Shown here in pieces: positions 1 to 5,720 of a stretch of 6,350 nucleotides of DNA. The notes beneath the pieces are model-generated. The model worked only from the letters and a program-made list of their open reading frames with translations. It had not been told where the DNA came from and made no database searches. The stretch's first letter is position 1; each line of letters starts with the position of its first letter. Made by a program: the position numbers and the translations under genes. Source of the stretch: Deltaproteobacteria bacterium (lineage in GTDB: Bacteria; Desulfobacterota; Anaeroferrophillalia; Anaeroferrophillales; Tharpellaceae); assembly GCA_030633185.1 (NCBI GenBank), contig DAOVTG010000147.1, positions 1 to 6,350 on the forward strand, in the 5' to 3' direction.

Positions 1-33
1 CAGGTGTTATTCAAGGCGGGGTTCGGTGTAGAG
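1..33 (-). pseudogene. Out-of-gene continuation of the phosphatase reading frame beyond the TAA
   Basis: Reading on in the same frame past the TAA at 34-36 gives LYTEPRLE, then a second TAA at 7-9, then HL at the window edge. SpoIIE-type phosphatases usually have an aligned segment of the form LYGEERL at this place, so these bases look like a decaying remnant of the phosphatase C-terminus. The match is short, so the call rests on frame continuity and motif resemblance only. Confidence 0.5.
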
Positions 34-1851
34 TTAGTCGAGATTGTTCATGGCGTCTGTAACCCCGTCGGTGAAGACGAAAAGGGCTTCTCCAGGTGCC
101 AGGGTTATGTATTTGGTTGAGAAAGAGAAATCTTCCATAACTCCTAAAGCGATGTCGTCGGTGGTGGCTAAAGGCTGAACGGTTTCGCTCTGATCCGGGG
201 CGAGCCGGTAGGGAGGGTTATGACCGCCATTACAATACTCCAGTTCACCGGTGACGATATTGAAAATTCCCAAGAAAAGGGTGACGAACATCATTGACGG
301 GTTGTCTCGGGCGAGATCGTTATTGACCTGTTCCAGCGTGACCGCGCTGGAGCGGCGAGATTGGGCCTTAGCATGAGTTTTGATCAGGGTTTGGGTGATT
401 GCCATGAAGAGGGCCGCCGGAACCCCTTTGCCGGAGACGTCGCCGACTGTAAAACAGAGATGTTGATCATCAAGCATGAAGAAATCGTAGAGGTCACCGC
501 CGACTTCGCGGGCCGGTCGCATGGTGGCGTAGAGGTCGAATTCCGATCGTGTCGGAAACGGCGGCGGGAAAATCTTCGGCAAGATTCCCATCTGGATTTC
601 GCTGGCGATATTGAGTTCACTCTCGATTCGCTCTTTGGCGGCGGTGGTTTCAGTCAGGTTTTTAATGTACTCTTTGAGAGATCGTTGCATTTCGGCAAAA
701 GAGAGGGCCAAACGGTCAACTTCGTCATTACTCTCTGGGGTTTTGGGGGTCGGGATGGAGGTTTCCAGGTCGCCGGCTGCGATCTGGTCGGCACTTTTGG
801 CCAAAGCCGACAGCGGCTTGGTGATTTTTTTCGAGATCAGCAGAATGATCAGCATGATCAGGAAAAAACCGCCGATTCCTAAACTGAGCATGATTTTGGT
901 CAGGGCTTGGATGTCAGCCATCAGTTCGTTTTGCGGGAAAAGTACGCCGAGAGACCAGCCGTTGGCCGGCAGCGGGGTGTAGGCCATCCAGTATTTTTTG
1001 TTGGTGGTCAGGCTGGAGAAAGCGGTGAAACCTTTTTCGCCGGCAATCATGCGGCGGCCGATTTCCCGGACTCGAGGATTGTTATGGGCTTCGGCAACAC
1101 TGAAAATGGTTTCGTTCATAACCAGATCAAGGTCGGGGTGGGTGACAAACGTGCCGTTGCGGGTGATGAGAAAAGCGTAACCGGTCTCGCCAACCTTCAA
1201 AGATGAGACGACATTGTGCAGCCAGTTGAGGCTTAAATCGATACAGACGATGCCGCCAAACTTCTTATGACCAGCCTTTTCCCGGTAAAAAGGGTACGAA
1301 TAGCTGGTCATGACGGTGCCCCCGCTGACGCCGAAATAGGGCTCACTCCAGATCGCTTGACCGAGTACTTTGGGGGTCTGATACCAGTCGTGCGGGCGGT
1401 AGTCGTAGTTGATGGGACTGCTTTTGAGACGGTCGTAGCTGCGGATGTAGTAACGGGAGTAAAAGTTAAGCTCGTGATGGTTAAAACCGGGGGCGTCAAT
1501 ATCGTGATCAGATTTGGGGGTGGGGGCGAAAACGGCAGCGATGCCGTAGAGTTCCAAGTTTTGTTCAAGCCGGGCTTTTAACAGTGAGGCAAGCTCTGTA
1601 TCGTCGGGTTCCAGTTCAGTAATCGTCAGGGCGACCCCGGCCGGGATCTTTTCGGCCGCTTTAAGGAGAGTGTTGATCCGGTTGGCGGTGGCCTGGGCCA
1701 GATTGAAGGCATTCTCCTCGATCTTTTCGATCATCAAGCGCCGGGTGACGTTGTAGTTTAAGGTCAAAATAACGGCGATGACCAGAGTCACTCCACTTAA
1801 GACCAGCAAACTCAATTTAAAAGCAATTTTGCGGCGGCGCAGCCAGTTCAT
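34..1851 (-). CDS. dCache-HAMP-SpoIIE/PP2C serine phosphatase (RsbU-like), C-terminus apparently truncated
   Basis: This is a membrane-bound sensor phosphatase expected to dephosphorylate the STAS protein encoded at the head of the same operon. The 605 residues run in this order: a basic N-terminus (MNWLRRRK), TM1 at about 12-33, a periplasmic double-Cache-like domain at about 37-310 (with DWY at 155-157 and WSEPYF at 168-173), TM2 at about 317-340, HAMP at about 341-393, a helical linker with ELNIASEIQMGILP at 412-425, and a PP2C/SpoIIE domain from about 437. Metal-site motifs seen are GGDLYDFF (D453), VGDVSGKG (D471) and FTDGVTDA (D595). ATG at 1851 follows the substrate-binding-protein stop by 2 bp and has a good GGGAG site inside that gene. 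The protein stops about 10 residues after TDGV, whereas relatives usually continue some 50-60 residues to a DD-x-T motif carrying another metal-binding Asp. Family assignment is secure. Whether the product is active is doubtful. Confidence 0.93.
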   Translation of the reverse strand: MNWLRRRKIAFKLSLLVLSGVTLVIAVILTLNYNVTRRLMIEKIEENAFNLAQATANRINTLLKAAEKIPAGVALTITELEPDDTELASLLKARLEQNLELYGIAAVFAPTPKSDHDIDAPGFNHHELNFYSRYYIRSYDRLKSSPINYDYRPHDWYQTPKVLGQAIWSEPYFGVSGGTVMTSYSYPFYREKAGHKKFGGIVCIDLSLNWLHNVVSSLKVGETGYAFLITRNGTFVTHPDLDLVMNETIFSVAEAHNNPRVREIGRRMIAGEKGFTAFSSLTTNKKYWMAYTPLPANGWSLGVLFPQNELMADIQALTKIMLSLGIGGFFLIMLIILLISKKITKPLSALAKSADQIAAGDLETSIPTPKTPESNDEVDRLALSFAEMQRSLKEYIKNLTETTAAKERIESELNIASEIQMGILPKIFPPPFPTRSEFDLYATMRPAREVGGDLYDFFMLDDQHLCFTVGDVSGKGVPAALFMAITQTLIKTHAKAQSRRSSAVTLEQVNNDLARDNPSMMFVTLFLGIFNIVTGELEYCNGGHNPPYRLAPDQSETVQPLATTDDIALGVMEDFSFSTKYITLAPGEALFVFTDGVTDAMNNLD

Positions 1852-1853
1852 GG

Positions 1854-2852
1854 TTACTCTCCCGCCGCTGGTTGATGAAAATCATTAAAGTTTGGGGCTT
1901 TTTTAAGGAGACCATTTTCTTTCAGGTCGTCTGCTACTCGTTGAAAGTCTGCAACGTTAAGATGGCCCATAGTTTTGGAACCGTTTTCCGGCAAGATGAT
2001 ATCGCGCATCCGGTTTAACATCCACTTCTGATGGACGCGGTTACTGATGACGTGTTCTTTTTTAAGGTTGCGCATGGTGATATCCAGGGCGAGTTCGGGT
2101 TCGGCAAAAGCCCGCCGCCAGCCTTTTAATGAGGCTTTAACAAAGGCTCGGCAAAGGGCCGGTTCTTGCTGCCAGGTCTCTTTGAGAACGTAGATACCAT
2201 CTTCGGGATAGTTGAGGTTGTGATCGGCATAGAAGAAGGTGGTCAGTTCATCCGGGTTGATTCCGGCATTAAGAATTGTGTGGTATTCATTATACCACAT
2301 GGCCGAAGTGACGGCGACGCCATCCCGTAAAAAGAGGTTGATCGAGTACGATTGTTGGAGCGGTTCCACGTCTAGATTGTACTGTTTGAAAAAGATTTTC
2401 GGCTGGATCTCGAAAGGGGGCCCCCAGAGGCCGACTTTGCGGCCTTCCATATCGCTTGGTTTCAGGATGTCGCTGCTCTTCTTGGCGACCAGCATCAGGG
2501 CGCTGCGTTGAACAATCTGGGCCAGGTTGATGACCTCAACTCCCTGATTACAGAGATCGAGGCCGGTAACCAGCCAGAGACTGGCAAAATCAGCCTTTCC
2601 GTTTTTCAGATAGTCGGATGAGGAGCGTTGCGGGCCGCCGCTGATGATTTCGACATCAAGGCCGTACTCTTTGTAGATACCGGTCTCTTGAGCAACATAG
2701 TAACCGACAAACTGGGCTTGGGGCACCCATTGCGGGATGAACGTGATTTTTTTTAAGGGGGCGGTTTTATGAGGGACTGTTTTAGCTTCAGCGATCTGAC
2801 TCAAGGTTAACAGCAGACAAAACAGAACAATGTAGAATGTTCTAATCTGCAT
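1854..2852 (-). CDS. NMT1/THI5-like periplasmic substrate-binding protein
   Basis: This is a periplasmic ligand-binding protein of the NMT1/THI5 (type 2 periplasmic-binding) family, members of which bind pyrimidine, sulfonate or other small organic ligands for ABC importers. From ATG at 2852 it has 332 residues. A typical Sec signal peptide (MQIR, hydrophobic FYIVLFCLLLTL, then AEA before KTV) predicts cleavage after about residue 23. Family features are FIPQWVPQAQFVGYYVAQ, then GIYKEYGLDVEI, GGPQ, KADFASLW, and the interdomain GRKVGLWGPPF segment. A TTG four codons upstream (2864) is possible but would only lengthen the n-region. Neither start has a strong ribosome site. The start overlaps the kinase gene by 11 bp, consistent with coupling. 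No permease or ATPase gene lies nearby, and all its neighbours are signalling genes. A role as a ligand-sensing accessory of the dCache phosphatase is therefore inferred rather than transport. The ligand cannot be told. Confidence 0.9.
   Translation of the reverse strand: MQIRTFYIVLFCLLLTLSQIAEAKTVPHKTAPLKKITFIPQWVPQAQFVGYYVAQETGIYKEYGLDVEIISGGPQRSSSDYLKNGKADFASLWLVTGLDLCNQGVEVINLAQIVQRSALMLVAKKSSDILKPSDMEGRKVGLWGPPFEIQPKIFFKQYNLDVEPLQQSYSINLFLRDGVAVTSAMWYNEYHTILNAGINPDELTTFFYADHNLNYPEDGIYVLKETWQQEPALCRAFVKASLKGWRRAFAEPELALDITMRNLKKEHVISNRVHQKWMLNRMRDIILPENGSKTMGHLNVADFQRVADDLKENGLLKKAPNFNDFHQPAAGE
1857..1864 (-). promoter_or_regulatory. Ribosome-binding site of the phosphatase gene
   Basis: On the minus strand GGGAGAG lies just before the substrate-binding-protein stop codon TAA, with about 7 bases between GGAG and the ATG at 1851. 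The site is embedded in the last codons of the upstream gene, which favours coupled translation and supports the chosen start. Confidence 0.7.
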
Positions 2853-3300
2853 GGCGGGGCTCAAAAATGATGCTTAGACAGTTCTCGTCGTTTTCCCGAT
2901 GCCAGGAAAGGCCGTCGGTAAGCTCCTTCATGAGAAAGATTCCGAGACCGCCGACCGGCCGTTCCATAAGCTCGGTTTCGAGGTCGGGAGCGGCTCGTTC
3001 CAGAGGGTTGAACGAGATTCCCCGATCTCTGATCTCAAGGTGTAATTTGCCGTCGGCTTTACCCTCCAGATGGAGAATTAATCTACCCGGCTGCGCGGTC
3101 GGGTAGGCATACTCTATCACGTTGACCAGGGCTTCTTCGAGAACCAGTTCGATCTCCAGCGTCCGTTTGTCAGTGAAATCAAATTGCCGAGCCTGTTCGC
3201 AGACGAAAGCCATAAAATGGGGTAGGTTTTCAAGTTTTGCCGGCAACTCTAATCGATTTGGTGCAATTGGTTCTCGATTATTACTGAGCGGCAGCATCAT
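2842..3300 (-). CDS. RsbW/SpoIIAB-like HATPase anti-sigma factor / serine kinase
   Basis: This is a cytoplasmic GHKL-fold kinase of the partner-switching type. It is expected to phosphorylate the STAS protein encoded just upstream and to hold a target protein when STAS is phosphorylated. The 152-residue form has an N-box (ELVLEEALVNVIEYAYP, Glu about 51, Asn60), a G1 box (IRDRGISFNPL, Asp92, Gly94) and a G2 box (GGLGIFLMKELTD, about 117-129). It has no membrane segment. The frame stays open up to 3420, but the extra N-terminal 40 residues are basic, lack family similarity and lie wholly inside the STAS gene. The ATG pair at 3300/3297 gives the usual family length, so 3300 was chosen. This start lies 20 bp inside the end of the STAS gene with no good ribosome site, suggesting translational coupling. 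The downstream gene overlaps its last 11 bp. Confidence 0.9.
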   Translation of the reverse strand: MMLPLSNNREPIAPNRLELPAKLENLPHFMAFVCEQARQFDFTDKRTLEIELVLEEALVNVIEYAYPTAQPGRLILHLEGKADGKLHLEIRDRGISFNPLERAAPDLETELMERPVGGLGIFLMKELTDGLSWHRENDENCLSIIFEPRHAD

Positions 3301-3613
3301 CAAGGTTTGCAAAAATCGGAATAATTTTATCAAAGCCGGAGATCTCAAAGACGGTCTGGACGCTCTCCTGCAGAGCCGCGAGCTGGAGTTTGCCATCCAG
3401 GAGGCGTACTTTTTTGGCAATTATCAGGATGGCGCGTAAGCCGGCACTGCTGATATAATCAAGCTGACTGCAATCAATGGTGAAGCTCTTTTGGCTCTCC
3501 GCAAGCCAACTTTCAAGTTGATTGGTAAACTCGGCTGCCGTAATCGCATCCATGCGACCGTTCAGGGTGGCTGTCAGAAGATCATTTTCTCGTTTTAACT
3601 CTTTAATTTCCAT
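3281..3613 (-). CDS. STAS-domain anti-sigma factor antagonist (SpoIIAA/RsbV-like)
   Basis: This is a small cytoplasmic single-STAS-domain protein of 110 residues, the usual length for the SpoIIAA/RsbV family. It is the phospho-switch of the module: unphosphorylated it should bind the neighbouring kinase and free that kinase's target. The hallmark segment is DYISSAGLRAIL at 52-63. By alignment with the DSSGLG motif of SpoIIAA, Ser56 is the predicted phosphorylation site; the Asp before it is replaced by Ser55, a common variant. The N-terminal beta strand LTATLNGRMDAITA (13-26) and the IDCSQLDYI strand also fit. It is the first gene of the operon, after a 142-bp gap. ATG at 3613 has GGAG 11 bases upstream, and an AAAGG directly abuts the start. 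No other domain is present. Confidence 0.94.
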   Translation of the reverse strand: MEIKELKRENDLLTATLNGRMDAITAAEFTNQLESWLAESQKSFTIDCSQLDYISSAGLRAILIIAKKVRLLDGKLQLAALQESVQTVFEISGFDKIIPIFANLDDAAAQ

Positions 3614-3639
3614 CCTTTGTCAAGCTCCATAAATATTTG

Positions 3640-3716
3640 TTTTGCGTAGGATTTTTCTTGATGGAGTCAACTTAGCACAAATTGAAGGGAGTTTGTCAAA
3701 TAAAAGTTACGCAAAA
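3640..3716. repeat. Perfect 9-bp inverted repeat flanking the candidate promoter
   Basis: TTTTGCGTA at 3640-3648 and TACGCAAAA at 3708-3716 (plus strand) are exact inverted copies, separated by 59 bp that contain the candidate -35 and -10 boxes. This placement could be a pair of operator half-sites. One such 9-bp match within about 140 bp has a chance likelihood of a few percent, so function is not shown. Confidence 0.4.
3669..3699 (-). promoter_or_regulatory. Candidate sigma70-type promoter of the partner-switching operon
   Basis: On the minus strand a perfect TTGACA (3694-3699) is followed 19 bases later by TAAGTT (3669-3674), preceded by TGC as in extended -10 elements. It lies about 56 bases upstream of the STAS start codon. 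The spacing is long and the -10 box matches only half of the consensus, so the call is tentative. It is the best candidate in the gap. Confidence 0.35.
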
Positions 3717-3755
3717 TGGTCAATACTTTAGAAAATTTGATGCCCTCGTAAAAAG

Positions 3756-5099
3756 TCACGGGATGTCTGAGTATTCAATTCGGGCCAGAGTTTTTTTGAG
3801 CCAGAAGCTGGCGATGGAGGCTGAAGTCAGGCTGCCGCAGAGCCCGGCGATGGCGACCATGCGAAAATCACATTCGAGATAGATAACAAAAATAGCGGCC
3901 AGCGGCAAAGCGACGACAAAGAGTCGGGCACCGTTAATCGCCAGGCCGGGCAAGCTTAAACCCAAACCTTGCAGGGTACGGTTGGCCGAGATCGTAATTG
4001 CCATAAAAGGAAAACTAAATATTTCAAGGCGCAGATAGGAGGCTGCCAGGCGCAGGGGTTCGCTTTCGTCGGTAAAGAAACGAAGAAAAAAATGGGGCCA
4101 GATAAATATAAAAAGAGAACAAATTAAAGCAAAACCGACATTGACTAAAATCGCAAAATTGATGATCTCACGAAGCAGTTGAATACGCCCGGCCCCGTAA
4201 AAAAGGGCACTCAGGGTCAGCAGGGCAACCGAAAAGGCGACCATCGGAATAATAACGGCGCTGTCTATCCGGGTGACCAGTCCCAACGCCGCTACGGTGT
4301 CGGTGCCGTATCCGGCAATCAGGCGGTTGATGCCCATCATGTAGATTGCCATCAGGAGCATGGTCAAGCTCGCCGGCAGGCCGATGGCAAAGATATTTCT
4401 GATAGTGGCGAAAGAGAAATGCCAGACTTTGCGACCAAGGTGCAGGGCAGAACGGCGTTTTAGGTAGAAGATTGCCAGAATCAAACCGGCCAGCAGGGCG
4501 ATATCGGTGGCGATGGCGGCCCCCTTAATGCCGAGTTTGAATGTGAAGATAAAGAGCGGATCAAGGCCTAAATTGAGAAAAAGGGTGAAGAACTGGATCT
4601 TCATTGGCGTGAGGGTGTTGCCTTGGGCTGTAAAAATGCTGGTGATGGCGTACATCGGAAACATCAGGAAAACCCCGACCGCAATGATCCGCATATAGTC
4701 GCCCGCCAGTTTGTGGACTTCCATTTCGGCTCCGAGAATTGTCAGTAAGGGATCGAGAAAGATCTCGACTATCAGAAAGAGGAGAGTAGCGCACAGTAGC
4801 GAAGTGACTATCCCATGCAGGGCCGTATTGGCGGCCTCCTTTTCATCGCCAGCCCCGAGGAGACGGGAAACCGTGGAGTTTAAGCCCACTCCCATGCCTA
4901 TATTAAATGAGACCAGCGTGAAAAAGAGGGGAAAAGAGAAAGTTAGAGCCGCCAGAGGTTCAGTTCCAAGGCGTCCAATATAGGCGGTGTCGACGAGGTT
5001 GTACATGGTTTGAACCATGGTCGCCATCAAGGTCGGCCAGGCCAGACGAAAAAGAGCCCGGCGCGGGGCCCTTGCGAAGCTTTCCAGTTGTTGGTTGAT
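3756..5099 (-). CDS. MATE-family multidrug/lipid exporter (NorM/DinF-like)
   Basis: This is an inner-membrane cation-coupled antiporter of the MATE family, with about 12 membrane helices in two repeated halves. The family signature near the N-terminus is MVQTMYNLVDTAYIGRLG (about residues 28-45 of 447), followed by GMGVGLNSTVSRLLGAGD and, in the C-terminal half, GINRLIAGYG, ANRTLQGLG and GARLFVVALP. The first in-frame start of an accepted type (TTG at 5030, next to ATG) would cut TM1 in half and lacks a ribosome site. The frame stays open upstream with family-like sequence (RAPRRALFRLAWPTLMATM), so the real start lies further up. A strong GAGAGGAA site ends 7 bases (counted from AGGA) before an in-frame ATC at 5099, which was taken as the provisional start and gives 447 residues, a normal length. 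The substrate is unknown. It follows the methyltransferase gene by 14 bp. Confidence 0.9.
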   Translation of the reverse strand: MNQQLESFARAPRRALFRLAWPTLMATMVQTMYNLVDTAYIGRLGTEPLAALTFSFPLFFTLVSFNIGMGVGLNSTVSRLLGAGDEKEAANTALHGIVTSLLCATLLFLIVEIFLDPLLTILGAEMEVHKLAGDYMRIIAVGVFLMFPMYAITSIFTAQGNTLTPMKIQFFTLFLNLGLDPLFIFTFKLGIKGAAIATDIALLAGLILAIFYLKRRSALHLGRKVWHFSFATIRNIFAIGLPASLTMLLMAIYMMGINRLIAGYGTDTVAALGLVTRIDSAVIIPMVAFSVALLTLSALFYGAGRIQLLREIINFAILVNVGFALICSLFIFIWPHFFLRFFTDESEPLRLAASYLRLEIFSFPFMAITISANRTLQGLGLSLPGLAINGARLFVVALPLAAIFVIYLECDFRMVAIAGLCGSLTSASIASFWLKKTLARIEYSDIP

Positions 5100-5105
5100 C
5101 GGAAA

Positions 5106-5113
5106 TTCCTCTC
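5106..5113 (-). promoter_or_regulatory. Ribosome-binding site that decides the MATE start
   Basis: GAGAGGAA on the minus strand directly follows the TAA (5114-5116) of the methyltransferase gene. There are 7 bases between AGGA and the ATC at 5097-5099. No ATG, GTG or TTG in the MATE frame lies within normal reach; the next candidates are CTG at 5087 (19 bases away) and TTG at 5030. The site therefore argues for initiation near 5099. Confidence 0.6.
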
Positions 5114-5686
5114 TTAAAAAAGCCAGCTATAGACGATCAGGTATCCGACAATTACCGAAAGTAGATTCAAGTGGGCATTGTTTTTAAAAAATAGATCCCA
5201 TCTGAAATAGCGTATATCCTCTTGCTCAATTCTCTGCCAGACGGGTAGAAAACGATTGGTTCGACTGCAATACTCCTGGTAGGTTTCACCAAAAATTTCC
5301 GCTAAGACCTGCTCCTCTCTCTCTACTCGATTGACCATATAAAAGTAGTAAACAATACTGAAAAGAACCATCAGAAAGAGACTTCCGGTCATGGCAATCG
5401 CCCCCAGAATGAGAAAATAGCGTCCAAGATACATCGGGTTTCTGACGGCGACGTAAGGGCCTTTGGCAGCGAGCTCTTTTTTCTTGTTTAAGGATGCAAA
5501 ACACCAGACCTGGAGGGCTTCACCGGCCAGCGAGATGAGTAGACCAAGCCAGAAATATTGCGGCTCCATGAGGAGGATGAGAATGATCAGGGTGGCAATC
5601 ACCAAGGGCCAACGGTAGGTGAGCAGTTTGCCTCGTAGTTCGGGATCGTTAAAGAGATTGTTGATTTTTTCGATGATATTTCCCAT
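5114..5686 (-). CDS. ICMT/PEMT-like integral membrane methyltransferase
   Basis: This is a 190-residue membrane protein of the isoprenylcysteine carboxyl methyltransferase / phospholipid methyltransferase superfamily, whose members use SAM to methylate membrane-embedded or lipid-like substrates. The SAM-binding C-terminal signature is clear: KGPYVAVRNPMYLGRYFLILG (from 75, with RNPMY at 82-86), then the amphipathic RVEREEQVLAEIFGETYQEY (120-139) and RFLP (145-148). Hydrophobic segments lie at about 26-41, 44-65, 90-118 and 173-190. A final C-terminal helix after a polar stretch is extra to the core. ATG at 5686 has AAAGGA 10 bases upstream. It lies 34 bp after the LPS-kinase-like gene. The substrate is unknown; with an LPS kinase and an exporter beside it, a role in envelope lipid modification is a reasonable inference. 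Protein prenylation itself is not expected in bacteria. Confidence 0.85.
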   Translation of the reverse strand: MGNIIEKINNLFNDPELRGKLLTYRWPLVIATLIILILLMEPQYFWLGLLISLAGEALQVWCFASLNKKKELAAKGPYVAVRNPMYLGRYFLILGAIAMTGSLFLMVLFSIVYYFYMVNRVEREEQVLAEIFGETYQEYCSRTNRFLPVWQRIEQEDIRYFRWDLFFKNNAHLNLLSVIVGYLIVYSWLF

Positions 5687-5696
5687 ATTGTTTGAG

Positions 5697-5702
5697 TCCT
5701 TT
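5697..5702 (-). promoter_or_regulatory. Ribosome-binding site of the methyltransferase gene
   Basis: AAAGGA on the minus strand lies 10 bases before the ATG at 5686, within the 34-bp gap after the kinase gene. It supports the chosen start. Confidence 0.5.
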
Positions 5703-5720
5703 AGAGGTTGTGGTTAGAAG

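Larger units (their letters stand above)
3614..3755. other. Intergenic region between the envelope unit and the partner-switching operon
   Basis: This 142-bp AT-rich gap contains the candidate promoter and inverted repeat described separately. No small gene is convincing here, and no GC-rich hairpin followed by a T-run was found after the MATE stop. The unit boundary is therefore inferred from the gap and change of theme only, and some read-through is possible. Confidence 0.6.

Noticed and set aside
1..36. Genetic-code change with TAA read as Gln
   Set aside because: Reading both TAA codons as Gln gives plausible sequence, but the STAS, binding-protein, methyltransferase and kinase genes all end naturally at TAA, so a genome-wide change does not fit.
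361..882. Plus-strand open frame of 173 codons
   Set aside because: It is antisense to the well-supported phosphatase gene, with no recognisable domain and a composition typical of a shadow frame.
1267..1581. Plus-strand open frame of 104 codons, and a minus-strand Thr/Pro-rich frame over the same bases
   Set aside because: Both lie inside the dCache coding region of the phosphatase and show no family features.
3301..3420. Extended N-terminus for the HATPase kinase, starting at 3420
   Set aside because: The 40 extra residues are basic, unlike the family, and lie entirely within the STAS gene on another frame. The ATG at 3300 gives a normal 152-residue protein.
3614..3755. Rho-independent terminator after the MATE gene
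   Set aside because: No GC-rich hairpin followed by a T-run on the minus strand. The only small stem has its T-run in the loop.
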